Positions 10,101-20,150 of a stretch of 64,000 nucleotides of DNA are shown here, piece by piece. Position numbers and translations under genes: made by a program. The notes beneath the pieces are model-generated. The model ran no database searches and had not been told where the DNA came from. It worked only from the letters and a program-made list of their open reading frames with translations. The number at the start of each line of letters is the position of its first letter. The first letter of the stretch is position 1. The DNA is from Ascoidea rubescens DSM 1968 (taxonomy: Eukaryota > Ascomycota > Saccharomycetes > Ascoideales > Ascoideaceae), in contig NW_017962917.1 of NCBI RefSeq assembly GCF_001661345.1, positions 620,001-684,000 on the forward strand, in the 5' to 3' direction.

Positions 10101-10276
10101 AAGTTTTGTTGGTTTTCTTTGTATTTGATGAGAGGAAAGTTGTGGGTATTGTTATCATTATAGGAAATATCGGTTATATTGGTTATATCAGCTTTATTGG
10201 AGTCGAAGGAGATATTATTAGCTGTAGTATTAATAGTGTTATGAGGATTAATATTTAGTGCTTCAATATCAGGCAT
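7103..10276 (-). CDS. NUM1: Num1-like cortical anchor with coiled coil and C-terminal PH domain
   Basis: 1057 residues from the first ATG at 10276 (MPDIEALNIN); upstream in-frame codons lack an ATG. Residues 60-160 form a coiled coil introduced by FFSLVSNQELGFSLG, as in the N-terminal Num1/Mcp5 domain that binds mitochondria and dynein. The middle is disordered, with an acidic run near residue 370 and a further coil near 460-570. Residues 845-975 are the Mcp5/Num1-type PH domain: HIVIGEFLIK, KRYFWVVPNKLSLYW and HNSWYNSIRYLL. In the family this PH binds PI(4,5)P2 at the plasma membrane. The protein ties mitochondria and dynein to the cortex for nuclear and organelle inheritance. It lacks the long tandem 64-residue repeats of the 2748-residue S. 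cerevisiae Num1, so it is a short form. Confidence 0.85.
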   Translation of the reverse strand: MPDIEALNINPHNTINTTANNISFDSNKADITNITDISYNDNNTHNFPLIKYKENQQNFFSLVSNQELGFSLGLSNNLTKETRKLQFENFQKKSTIKELQNQNKILNESVSKLAQELLNHKYQLSNLRFKFNTKTEKYNNYIIQLKSQLLKSKFDAANSNSRFSLLLNSSESELNSLLLENDLIDSNLKPNISSDSDKTETETEIESDSESVSQSQSDSEIDTPILPTSSHKHSENPLTFSSARLVKIGLYNRSKDLKKISIRKVNEIDNKLVKCDNNTPKYDKSIINTRFPQNNTVTTDSTNTSTNKNASTSTHSNTIYYSNSKTSHNDHNNTITIEEATRDLLKELKLERESGINPSDIEPDDDDNDDDNDDDQFSNNENYNKTFTKTLSDDQDLINKSHKDIIDNYVSQNNLVLLNIEEYNRIKSISESKSLNSINNENTLNINNFNNNDDFNTIFGKYSELENKHKDLQELNKELNHILSKSSLKSEKYSELTKILNKILIKLSDRLNKQNEKLNYIDDRVIEHSIKVKIEIEKLLGKFRYTELRCSVLEEENKLLRQHNKLKSFDDNDINQEKDKLKINSISDQIDFFEAAKRFGYTLIKQRSNDINEIGDKLSIKSINKSINKSIKSGEQSINRDTIKEIENDNDDNMSNKSNSNGSNNIQHNTNDNTNKVDNELKVEKKEIFSMKNQNKSTSSISSRLKFFVKKVDNDKIKDSKDFNENENIYNNLYNNNDYSSNNSNNENEISTPSDIYHESHVGPEEGKLLLYKMDNNSTSFKESLNKFGSNMIDDNDFKKMKRSSLYSKDDIINKRSSRFIDVTMNDKINFKSVLKENIIEIINHIVIGEFLIKSFNSLLTSGKKEGYHKRYFWVVPNKLSLYWTDENPSFMSNEYDSWNDNEENENIKARSLKISRIESADDNINKNSIDGKFYKKSLIIYSNNKSIKLICPNKISHNSWYNSIRYLLANKDKIGGLKSKPFMGLQSNNNCHHNEPTTKENKPKKKTFISRRTSMLIPLKRSTSQLGNVLMNKSSSPLIGEGRRAVSTGSAIQHRA

Positions 10277-10890
10277 CTTATTCAAGAAAATAAAATTCAG
10301 CAAGTTGAAATGATTAAAGAAAAAATTATTTATAGATATTTGTGATGTGGTAAATATAGTAGATACTATCTATGTGATTATCAGAATAATTTTAAAACAG
10401 AAACAAACAGCCAGTTGGGCAGTGAACAACAGTAGTTTAATGAACAGAAGATATGGTATATGGTATATGCTATATATAAAAGGAATAAACATAAGATTTA
10501 CATTCTTGTTGGCTGTAAAGTTCTGGATAGATTAAATATAGAGCCCTTGCTGTATTTTAACCTGGAAAAACAACCAGAAGAAAATGAAGAAGCTTTTGAA
10601 GTTTGAGAAACGAATCAAACAAGAAATAGCTTTAGAAATTTTGCAAACTGTTTTAAACAGCAAAATCTAGACAGAATTTCAAAAACATTTATGCAAAAAT
10701 TAGTCCAACAGCACTAGTACTGTAAGTTTAATGCCCATTTCATGAGAAATCTGATAAAACTGGCAAATGAGTGCTCAAGTCAGTGAGAGAAAGTTGCCCA
10801 TAACCAACGCACATTTGCAATCAGAAGCTCCTTAAATCTGCTACAGTCTGTGATTTAAATGACATTATTGGACATTTGCTAAACATTTAC

Positions 10891-10945
10891 TGGACATTTG
10901 GAGATGATCAAGAGAAATGCACGAATACCGTTACAAACAAAATGA
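10891..10945 (+). pseudogene. possible decayed U6 snRNA fragment
   Basis: TGGACATTTGG is followed directly by AGATGATCA, then TGCA, then ACCGTT and ACAAA. The same words occur in the same order in yeast U6 snRNA as I recall it. In U6 a segment of about 19 bases with the ACAGAG box separates the first two words and is missing here. The 5' stem-loop and the terminal T-run are also absent, so it cannot be a working U6. It may be a broken retro-copy or a chance match. Confidence 0.25.
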
Positions 10946-11646
10946 CCCTAAATGGAATATTTATGATGGATATTAAAACTATGGTTGGAAGTATGATTGA
11001 AAATATGATTAACTTATCACGACCCGTTATAATTTCATCACAGCAAATGAAAACGCAAGTAAATCACCTCAGAGTGAGTGCTAATCGTTTAGTGGTCTAC
11101 AATCCAGCAACAGTGCAATAGGAGAACGATAAAATGATACCACTTTGTTTTACTATCTGGTCCAGTTTATTATTCTGCGATAATATGGGAATAAAGGAGT
11201 GCTGAAACCTAATTGCTCGACTCTTCCGGAACAAAAGCTGGAAGCAGCTCTTTCTGGACTAGGCATTTGACTAGCCAGAAGAGCCATTTGCTCAACCATC
11301 TCATTTCCAGCTCATTGCCAGTTTCGCTCAACCTGTTTTACAAAAGTTTCGCAAAGTGTTTTAAATTCTTGTCAAATTCTTTCAAATTCCTGTGAGGTTT
11401 TTGCTTTTTTTTTTGCTTTTTTTTGCTTTTTTCTACGAGTTTTCAACCGCATTCCTAAACGGGCGATGAATCCGTAGAGGTGGTTGCATCTTTCAACGTG
11501 CGTTTTGCGTTGTGTCTGATTTATGCATTGACATGCGTGGTATGTCTGGCCAATGATAGACGAGTGTTTAGTATGGGAAAGAGTGGTATTTGATTCTTTA
11601 AAAGTTTCAAGAAAAAAACCAAAAGTTATACGTAAATGGTTTTCTT

Positions 11647-11680
11647 GGAGCCCTCAGTCTTTTACTGAGGGAAAAGCTCC
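11647..11680. other. strong nested hairpin, candidate structured RNA element
   Basis: CCCTCAGT (11651-11658) pairs perfectly with ACTGAGGG (11664-11671) across a CTTTT loop. A flanking GGAG (11647-11650) pairs with CTCC (11677-11680) beyond a five-base bulge. It stands alone in non-coding DNA 380 bases before FUM1 and is not followed by a T-run, so it is not a Pol III stop. It might be part of a small RNA, but no snoRNA boxes are convincing. Confidence 0.35.
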
Positions 11681-11759
11681 GGTAAAAACGGCTAAGCTTG
11701 TTTATCTTAAGTGAGGAAACTGGACTGCAACACTCTAGTAGAGATAGACCTTTTGTGCG

Positions 11760-11776
11760 TTTAGGGCTTTTAGGGC
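11760..11776 (-). promoter_or_regulatory. pair of Tbf1-like sites (AGCCCTAA on minus strand)
   Basis: Two TTTAGGG words nine bases apart read AGCCCTAA twice on the minus strand, matching the ARCCCTAA consensus of the telomere-repeat factor Tbf1. In S. cerevisiae Tbf1 sites mark snoRNA and other promoters. Here they lie about 290 bases before FUM1 and 80 bases from the hairpin. Binding is inference. Confidence 0.4.
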
Positions 11777-12062
11777 TGTTTAAAGTGTGATATTCTTGTA
11801 AGATTCTTTTACTCCATGTTTAAAGCTTTGTAAGAGAAAATAAATGAATTGGATCAACTGGTGATTGGAACTAGTTTAGTTTCAGCTATGGGTTATGAAT
11901 TTGTTTGATTGCAGGTTTGATTATAAAATGTCAATTGTATCTCAGCTTTTTTATTAATTTACTCCTTTTTTCTTTTCTTTTTCAATAAATTGAACAAATT
12001 TAAACTCTTTTAAACTCTTTTAAACTTTCATAAACTTCCAAATCGTTCCAAAGTTATTGATA

Positions 12063-13564
12063 ATGGTTCAAACAAGAATTGAAACAGATGCCTTTGGCGA
12101 AATTGTAAGTTTTAATTTGAAATATTAAGAAACTAAGAAATTAAAAGAAAGAAAATTGGATTGTTTATTAACGTGATAATTTATTTTTTTTTTTCTATTT
12201 TATTTCAGAAAGTCGATGCCTCGAAATATTGGGGAGCTCAAACCCAAAGATCATTGCAAAATTTTGCAATTGGAGGAACCACCGAAAGATTACCAGAGCC
12301 ATTAATTATATCATTTGGTATTCTTAAAAAAGCAGCAGCTATAATTAATATGAGATATGGGCTAGATCCTAAAATTGGAAACGCAATAATTCAAGCAGCA
12401 GATGAAATCATTAATGAAAAATTGAATGATCAATTTCCATTAGTTGTATTTCAAACTGGATCTGGAACCCAATCAAATATGAACTGTAACGAAGTTATTA
12501 GTAATAGAGCAATTGAGATCTTGGGAGGCCAAAGAGGATCAAAGACTTCAGTTCATCCTAATGATCACGTCAATATGTCGCAATCATCGAATGATACATT
12601 CCCAACAGTTATGCATATTGCAGCTGTTTTAGAGATTAGTAATAAATTACTACCATCACTAACTAAATTAAGAGACTCGTTAAAGAGTAAAAGTGAAGAG
12701 TTTAGTAAAATCATTAAAATTGGTAGAACACATTTACAAGATGCTACACCATTGACGTTGGGACAAGAATTTTCCGGCTATGTTCAACAACTAAATTTTG
12801 GAATAGAAAGAGTTAAAGAGACGTTACCAAGGCTAAGTAATTTAGCGCAGGGAGGAACTGCAGTTGGAACAGGATTAAATACAAGAAAAGGATTTGATGT
12901 CGCGATTGCTGAACAAGTATCGAAGATAACTGGACTTTGCTTCAAAACAGCACCAAATAAGTTTGAAGCACTAGCTGCTCATGATGCATTGGTTGAAGCA
13001 TCAGGAGCGTTAAATACGTTGGCATGTTCATTGTTTAAGATAGCCCAGGATATTAGATATTTGGGGTCGGGACCTAGATGTGGATATGGAGAGTTGATAT
13101 TACCAGAGAATGAGCCAGGGTCTTCAATAATGCCAGGAAAGGTGAATCCAACACAATGCGAAGCAATGACCATGGTTTGTGCACAGGTATTTGGCAATCA
13201 CAATACAATAACGTTTTGTGGTGCTTCAGGGCAGTTTGAGTTGAATGTATTCAAGCCTGTGATGGCAAAGAATTTGTTGAAATCGATTCGGTTGATTAGC
13301 GATTGTTGCAATTCATTCAGAGTGCATTGTATTGATGGCATCAAAGCGAACGAAAAGAAGATTAGCAAGTTGTTACATGAGTCGTTAATGTTGGTTACAG
13401 CATTGAATCCCAAGATTGGATATGATATGGCATCAAAGGTGGCAAAGAATGCTCACAAGAAGGGAATAACGTTGAAGGAAAGCGCATTAGAGTTGAAAGC
13501 GTTAAGTGAAGAAGAGTTTGATGAATGGGTTAGGCCAGAGAAGATGATTGGGCCAAAGTTATGA
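12063..13564 (+). CDS. FUM1: fumarase (class II fumarate hydratase), spliced
   Basis: Two exons, 12063-12104 and 12209-13564, encode 465 residues. Exon 1 gives [14 protein letters not shown] and exon 2 continues [15 protein letters not shown], rebuilding the conserved TDAFGEI...YWGAQTQ N-terminus. His189 in [11 protein letters not shown] and the lyase signature [10 protein letters not shown] (318-327, catalytic Ser in the SS loop) are intact. The enzyme interconverts fumarate and malate in the mitochondrial citric acid cycle. In yeast a cytosolic pool also acts in the DNA damage response. Unlike S. cerevisiae Fum1, the predicted start leaves almost no presequence; upstream codons are open back to a TAA at 12021 but lack an ATG. 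It could be cytosolic, or use a non-AUG start for the mitochondrial form. Confidence 0.96.
12105..12208 (+). other. FUM1 intron, 104 nt
   Basis: The donor is GTAAGT, the likely branch point is TATTAAC at 12166-12172 (one change from TACTAAC), and the acceptor TTTCAG follows a T-rich tract about 36 bases on. Splicing joins two complete codons (phase 0) and restores the conserved fumarase N-terminus. It is the only intron I can support in the window. Confidence 0.93.
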
Positions 13565-14429
13565 AGATATAATAAAAAAAACAGATGAGATGAAAGGGAA
13601 TAAAATAGAATAAAGTAAGCTAACATGAAAAGAAGTGAAAAATAAGATGGAATAGAATTACGAGTTTATAATTTATTTTTTTTGTTGTTTCATTACAAAA
13701 ATTTCCAATCAAATAAAATAATAATATTAGAATAATAACATTAGAGTGGCAATATTAGAATAATAGATGAATAATTTGAAATGGTTGTAGTAATTCCAAA
13801 TCTCTAAAAGATTTCGAATATTGTAAATCTGTTTATTATTACCCTTTTTGAACCATTCGTCTGGAAATATAGGCTATTAGTGTTTCAAAAACAACTCAAA
13901 AGCAGATCATTTTAATGAAATATTATAAAAGTTTATAAAAAAAGCAGCAAATCAACAAGTAATTAAATTAGCAAAGTAACGAAATAGAAAGTTATGAAGA
14001 AATGCAATCAAAGTAGCAAAAATACAGAAAATACGAGAAATCTAGTAAAGGAAAGGGAAAAAATAAAAGCAAACAAAGGAAAAAGCAGTGAATATGTACG
14101 AAGAGCTGGATATAGAATCATAATAATAGTACATTAAATTTCATGAGGTTCATCATTAATTCATTAATCAGCTGAATATCATAATTTTAATTGAATTGCA
14201 ATTGCAATTACCATTGAATAAGAAATGAAGTTGAATTGAATTTGAACTAACTTTGAGTTGAATTGGAACTGAATTTTAACTCCTTCAAGAAAGAATCATT
14301 TATAACCTGATAATTTCTCAATAGAAATAGCTTAATTTAGTGAAATATGCAGAATTTGCAAAAATCGAATCTCGAAACAAAAATTAACAAATCAAGCAAA
14401 AAAAAGCAAATCGAGCCAATGAAAACAAA

Positions 14430-14880
14430 GAGTTGTGTATCACATACTTGCATTTGGATACCGGTATCTGCAGGTATACACAGTATCCTGCATTTTATAT
14501 CTGTTGCCAGACCACGCTGAGCAAACTGGCCAATGGAAGGCGTTTCTTTTGTCTGCGAGCAACCAGGAGCCAGAAAAAAAACCGCAGAAACTAGGTTTGG
14601 CCGATGGATCCGTGCGTCGCGTTTAACCGCTGCTGGATCCGAACTGATATACGAGCTGACCCTCGAACGGGCGTTTGGATTTGCAACCAGCATGTGACCG
14701 GATTAAGAATCGTCTCAGATTAATGTAGTGCGGCGGCAGCTCGGCCCCAAAACCGGTTGAGACCTCGTCACTGATCCACCAAATCTGTGCAGCACGCACG
14801 TCCGCGCGGGATGCTGCGTTGATCAATTTGTTTCTAGGCGGGTAAGCATGCCTTGTCCCAGTACTACAGGTTTCCTGCCA
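14430..14880. other. GC-rich intergenic island A
   Basis: About 450 bases near 50% GC in an otherwise very AT-rich gap. It contains GGCCAATGG (14528-14536), GGATCC twice, CCGG words and a 15-mer shared with the island at 60.9-61.2 kb (14641-14655). Frames are open on both strands because stops are rare here, but none looks like a protein. It is probably promoter or enhancer-like DNA. Confidence 0.5.
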
Positions 14881-16601
14881 GAGACAGTTAAGAAAGAAGT
14901 AACTTGATGGAGCATTTTGTGTAAACGAATATTATTGGTATTGGTAGCTCTGTATCAGTTAATATATTGCTACAGAATAGAGCAATAAGTGCAAACCGCT
15001 AAATAATAATTGAGTATGAGGTGAAGATATGCTTGGTTTGTTAAAGGGTGTGTGATAAGTGTTGGAGAGAGAAGATAAACAGTTGGTTTAGAAACTCCAA
15101 AAGTCAGAAACTGGAAACTGAAAAGTGAAAAACTGAACAAATAAGAAAATGAGAGTCACTATTCTCCAAAAAATCTAAAATTTAATATGCTTTCAACTTG
15201 CTGTTTTCAACCAGCTAATTATAATTTCTCGTTGCTCAATGGCTGTTGATAAAACGGAGGAACAGGCGGTAGGGCGTCGCAGTTGAGAAGATTAAATTTA
15301 TAACAAAAGAGCAATTTTAGGATTTTGTAACAAGCAAATTACGACCAGTGGCGATAAAACTGTCTTTTGAACTGCCATGAACTGCTGTGGTTGTTTGGAT
15401 ATGAGCTGGATATGAGCTGGATATATCTGCTATTTGAATGAGCGTAATGGATATTCAGGAGTAAACAATTTGATTCTTCAATCTCATTTCAAGAACTGGC
15501 CTGTGACTCTGCTGAAATTTAATTCATTGATCAGAAACACAAAACATAACATGATTGAAAAAAGGAAATGAAATGAAAAGAAGGAAAAAACAAAAATGCA
15601 CTAATTATAAAACAATAATAGCAGTAATAATATTATTTTTATTGTTATCACTAATTTAAATTTTAACTTGCAATTCCAACACTGTAATTTCATTATATTT
15701 GGTTATATTTTGCTGTGTTTCGTTGTATTTTATTCTGTTGTTTTGTATTTTAGGTATTTTATTATATTTTTTTGTACAATTTTTGTTAATTTCTACCAAT
15801 TTTTCATAGTTTTCATATTTTTTTATCATTTTTCTATCATACTTTTTCTATGATTTCATTATGATTTGCATTTTTATAAATCTTAAAAATCTTGAAAGTC
15901 CTGAAAATCTTATATTGAAAAATGGGTTAACTATTTTCTATGTTTACAATATTCTGAATATTTTACATATTTAATCTCGCTTTATCTCATTTTTCTAATT
16001 TTACTCATTTTTCAGTAATTTCTTTTTGCTTTTTTTTCACTTTTTGTTCTTGCTTTCTATCTCTTTCTTTTTCTTTTTTTCACTTTTTTTTACTTTTTTT
16101 TTAAACTCAAGATTACTTGTCAAGTCAGCTCCACGTTATTCAGAGTTTCATCTTCATAATCTCAAATGAATAATTAGCAAAATTCATGATTGTATTATCT
16201 CAATTTGTCTTTAGACTATCTTTAAACTATGTCCAGTCAAAGATTGCCCAATGATTTCCATAACGAATAAACAACAAAACAACAAAATAAAGAAATAAAG
16301 AAATAATAAATAAAAAGAATAACAGTACCCATTCATTTACAACCTTATCGGCCCTTTGGTTAAAATTGGCTGTTTTAATGGAATCTTTTTCACGAATCTT
16401 ACTAGAATATTTCTCTTTAAAATTTACGTGCCTAAGCTTGATTGGAAATACAATCATTTAGTGTTTACTTATCATTTAGCGTTTGCTTAGCATCTAGATT
16501 ATATTTAGATTCATCTAAATTTCATTTAGATATTATCTATTAAACACTTAGCCTGATTGCTATTGTAACTCTTATGATCAATAATATTGATATTCTGATT
16601 A

Positions 16602-16656
16602 TATTCTGATTATATTCTGATTATATTCTGATTATATTCTGATTATATTCTAATAT
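16602..16656. repeat. 11-bp tandem repeat, five copies
   Basis: Five perfect head-to-tail copies of ATTCTGATTAT, with degenerate copies beyond. This is a non-coding minisatellite about 1 kb before the gene at 17614. Confidence 0.9.
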
Positions 16657-17613
16657 TCTGATCAATATTGTCTATCTTAATAGGCCTAATATCCGCTTCA
16701 GCATGCGTCTACATGCTTTGTCACGTCTGGTTACATAATCAGTACGCTCCCGATAAAACAAATCTCTAGCTATCCCGTTTGTGCAGCCTCGTCTCTCCTA
16801 ACTGCCTATTAATTATTATTATTCCTACTCACTATCACTTAATATTATTTATTACTATTTTCTATTAATTCAGTAATCAATTACCAGTGTTCACTATTGT
16901 TTACTCCGATAATCTGATGCACTGAATACTATTTAGTATTAAATAATAATAAATAATATTATTTATTATTATTTATTATTATTATTTTATATTTTTAAAA
17001 TTATTTATCATTTATTTTTATTTATTATTTAATATCATTTAGCTTTTCCCTGCCCAGCCAATCAACATGCTGCCTTCATCTCTCACAAGCATATTCCCTG
17101 CAATAACTACCGAAATACTACTTTTGCCACACAGCCCAAGAATGTTAACAGCACAGACCTTCTCAACCCGGAACACGCAACTCATGTTGACGCACAGCGG
17201 AATTCCAAACCTTCTGTATCTTCCAGTTTAAACATTAACTCTATTTACAACCTTAAACACGATACAGTTTTTTGCAAGGTTCACGTACAGTGCTGTTAAG
17301 GTTCTAATTAGAGTTCAGAAAAATTGCACCAAAACTCTAATTCGGTTCCTAATTAAACTTGCAAATTCAATTTCCTTTACAATTAAAATTCAAAAGGGCA
17401 GTTGTAATTTTTGAACTTATTTGGCTTTGTATAAATAACTTCTATTTTCTTTGCTTTTGTTTTCTGTTTGTTTTCTGATTCTTTGATTCTATTCAATTAC
17501 ATTAATTCAGGTTATCTCGTTTCTCCCTCCAATATCCAACCTCTCTTTATCTTTCATTTGTATTTATATCTCCTTCTGTTTATATCTATAATACCTCTCA
17601 TTTTCTTCTCACA

Positions 17614-19098
17614 ATGAATATGTATCAATATCAAAATCAAACCCCAACTCATTCCCTCACAAAATCTTACTATTCGAATCAAAACCAAATCCATAACCAC
17701 CAAAACCAGATCCAAATCTCAAACCACAATCACAATCATAATCATAATCATCTCACTAATACCCCAAACACTAATATCAACGCTATTAGCAACAACAGTA
17801 TCTCCTACAACAACCAAATCATTAATTGTAATAGTCAAAGTAACCAACAGAATCAGCAGAGTTTCAATCACCACAATAACTTTCCTGCCCAGCACCAGAG
17901 TACCCATAATAGCACACATAATACTCATATTGCTCAAGAATATAACCGCCAACTGTCTGTTTTCAGTCATTCTCAAAATTCAGTCCACAACCACAATCTT
18001 TTTAATAATGAAGCCTCAAATTATAACTCGAATAGCCAAATATGCTCGTTATCAACTTCTCCCAATGACTACACTCTAGGAAAATACGACTATAATAATA
18101 GCGCTATTCCTAATAACGCCAATCAGGTTCCTAATCTTAATAACACCATTAATAATCTTCACAGCATGATAAACAATACCACCAATGCTTTAAATACGTT
18201 TGCTTCTCTTGATTCTGTAAACTCTCTTCATTCGGTTAACTCTGTAAGCTCTGTAAGTTCAGCAAGCTCAGTAAATTCAACCAAAACTTTAAATACTCCT
18301 ATTCTTAGTCAAAACAGCTCTTTTAATAATAACAATAATAGTATTAGTGCTAATAACAGTATTAATATTAACACCAATATCAATAACTATAGCGGTAGAA
18401 GTTCCCCAATAATATATAGTCCAAGTGACAATATTAATTATCAAAATGATAAACAAAATCAGTACCAAACTTTAATTCCAAAACATCAAAATAATGCTGC
18501 TCAGGCCAACAGCCTTGTTAATAACTATCCAAACACTTTTCCAAACACTTCACCAATCCAAAACCAAAGTATTAACTCTAACGATATGGTATCAAGTGCA
18601 GTTGGTAATCCAAACATGATTGTAAACACAGTCACAAATCCAATCACAAGTGCAATTCCAAATGCAGCCACAAATGCAAAGAAAAACTTTATCAACCAAC
18701 AACCAAAAAAGTACAACACAATGAAAAAAATGAAAGCTTTTAAACCAGGTAAAACCGTCAGAAAGAGAAAAAACCAAAAAAATAATTCTGGAACCAAATC
18801 TCTAGATAAAAGCAATACACCAAGTATCAAAATGAGAAAAAATAAAATCACCAAGAACTCAAGCAAGGCCAATAAAAACACAATCGTCAATAACGTTACA
18901 AATTTTACTAATTTGGCGACTGTTAATCCTATGAATAATATCAACAATAATATTAATGTTAATATTAACAACAATTTTGCAAATGAAAGTGTCAAACAGT
19001 TTTATAAAAACCTTCATGCTGATGAGCAAGCATTTGAAAATGAATTACAATCTGTTTTTAATAGAATTTCAAATCTTATGAATGAATTTCCGTTATAA
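17614..19098 (+). CDS. Asn/His/Gln/Ser-rich protein of unknown function, possible prion-like regulator
   Basis: 494 residues starting MNMYQYQNQTPTHS. Residues 1-340 are a low-complexity, prion-like mix of Asn, Gln, His, Ser and Tyr. Residues 365-425 are very basic (KKMKAFKPGK, VRKRKNQK) and look like a nuclear localisation or nucleic-acid-binding patch. The last 35 residues (SVKQFYKNLHADEQAFENEL and on) form a likely amphipathic acidic helix, the only part that looks like a folded or conserved module. There is no zinc finger, bZIP, HMG or APSES domain that I recognise, no signal peptide and no membrane segment. It stands alone between gaps of about 4 kb and 4.5 kb. I infer a nuclear regulator or RNA-binding protein, but the family is unknown to me. 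Confidence 0.75.
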   Translation: MNMYQYQNQTPTHSLTKSYYSNQNQIHNHQNQIQISNHNHNHNHNHLTNTPNTNINAISNNSISYNNQIINCNSQSNQQNQQSFNHHNNFPAQHQSTHNSTHNTHIAQEYNRQLSVFSHSQNSVHNHNLFNNEASNYNSNSQICSLSTSPNDYTLGKYDYNNSAIPNNANQVPNLNNTINNLHSMINNTTNALNTFASLDSVNSLHSVNSVSSVSSASSVNSTKTLNTPILSQNSSFNNNNNSISANNSININTNINNYSGRSSPIIYSPSDNINYQNDKQNQYQTLIPKHQNNAAQANSLVNNYPNTFPNTSPIQNQSINSNDMVSSAVGNPNMIVNTVTNPITSAIPNAATNAKKNFINQQPKKYNTMKKMKAFKPGKTVRKRKNQKNNSGTKSLDKSNTPSIKMRKNKITKNSSKANKNTIVNNVTNFTNLATVNPMNNINNNINVNINNNFANESVKQFYKNLHADEQAFENELQSVFNRISNLMNEFPL

Positions 19099-20090
19099 AT
19101 GAATTTTTTTTATCCATCATTTTTTTTACTAAATTTATTTACTTTTTACTACCTTTTTTTTACTTTACTTTTTTGATTCCTTTAGCGTGTACCTTCTGTT
19201 ATTTTTTTTATTATCATATTTTTTTTGTTATTTTACTGATATTTTCATGATTTTGGTTTTTGTTTTGGTGATTAAGGGTTTAATTTCATTTTATTCTATT
19301 CTATTCTTCATTCTATTTTACTTTACTTACTTTTTATTTAAGTATTGATTTTGTTATAATATATAGTCCAACATAGTATAATATAATATAAATTATTAGA
19401 AACCTGATTAGCAGCAACCTGTTCCATTCAAACTTGTTTAGTTGGAACTTGTTGGATTAGAATTTACAGTTTCAGAAATGTTAGAAGTAGAGTTAGCCTC
19501 AAATATCAAATAACGAGCTCCAACATTCAAGTTGCAAAAGTACGTTAGCTGGGGCAAGTTTATAATTGCAAATTAGCAGCAAATTTGTGTAGCAACATAG
19601 GCAGAAAAAAGATTGCCCAGTAAGTGGATAATGGGAATATTTTATTATTAAGGCTATTGTTGTTAATAGTGCTGAATGATGGCCTCAAATGGATGGGAAC
19701 AAGAGAAAGAGAGAGATAAAAGGGAAATAGAGAGAAGAGTTGAGTACTTTTTACGAGTTTAAAGGCATGTAAGTAACCAAAAAGCAGATAAATCTCTCCT
19801 TATTTGTGTCGTTTGATTGAATAGGCAGAATAATTGGAGGGAAACCATTCATTGTGATTTCTAAAAATTGAAATGAAATAAATGTTTAAGATAAAAATTG
19901 AGTGATGAGAGCGATCTGTTGAATAGAGTAAGAGAATTTATAGAAAAATGCTAATTTATTAGCAGAACTTTGAAATTGGTACTAAAAAGTTGAAATTATT
20001 AGAAAATATGAAAAAAAACAGAGCCAATTTTTATAAAAAAGGATAGAAAAATATAAAAAAATATAAAACAATACAAAAAATTGGTAAATA

Positions 20091-20150
20091 TTATTAAATA
20101 TTATTAAATATTATTAAATATTATTAAATATTAGCAAATATTAGTAAAAA
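20091..20150. repeat. 10-bp tandem repeat
   Basis: Four exact copies of TTATTAAATA (20091-20130) followed by two decayed copies. Non-coding. Confidence 0.85.

Larger units (their letters stand above)
10277..12062. other. 1.8-kb divergent gap between NUM1 and FUM1
   Basis: Unusually long for yeast housekeeping promoters. From 10277 to 10560 it is AT-rich NUM1 promoter. A U6-like fragment lies near 10891. The stretch 11440-11790 is richer in GC and holds ATGCAT/CATGCG motifs, GGCCAAT, a strong hairpin and a TTTAGGG pair, listed separately. The 12000-12040 part carries a short tandem TTTAAACTC repeat just before FUM1. No protein-coding frame here is convincing. Confidence 0.5.
13565..17613. other. 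4-kb intergenic region upstream of the Asn/His-rich gene
   Basis: No convincing gene. It is AT-rich with homopolymer stretches, apart from a GC-rich island at 14430-14880 and a mixed stretch at 16680-16800 with CATGCG and ACATGC. It also holds an 11-bp tandem repeat at 16602. An AATTAGAGTT/AACTCTAATT inverted pair lies near 17300, about 300 bases before the next start. The T-rich pyrimidine leader at 17500-17610 looks like a 5' UTR. Most of it is probably the regulatory region of the gene at 17614. Confidence 0.5.

Noticed and set aside
11460-11535. Possible C/D box snoRNA (GCGATGA ... CTGA)
   Set aside because: The C box is imperfect and the terminal stem is only 3-4 weak pairs, so not supported by sequence alone.
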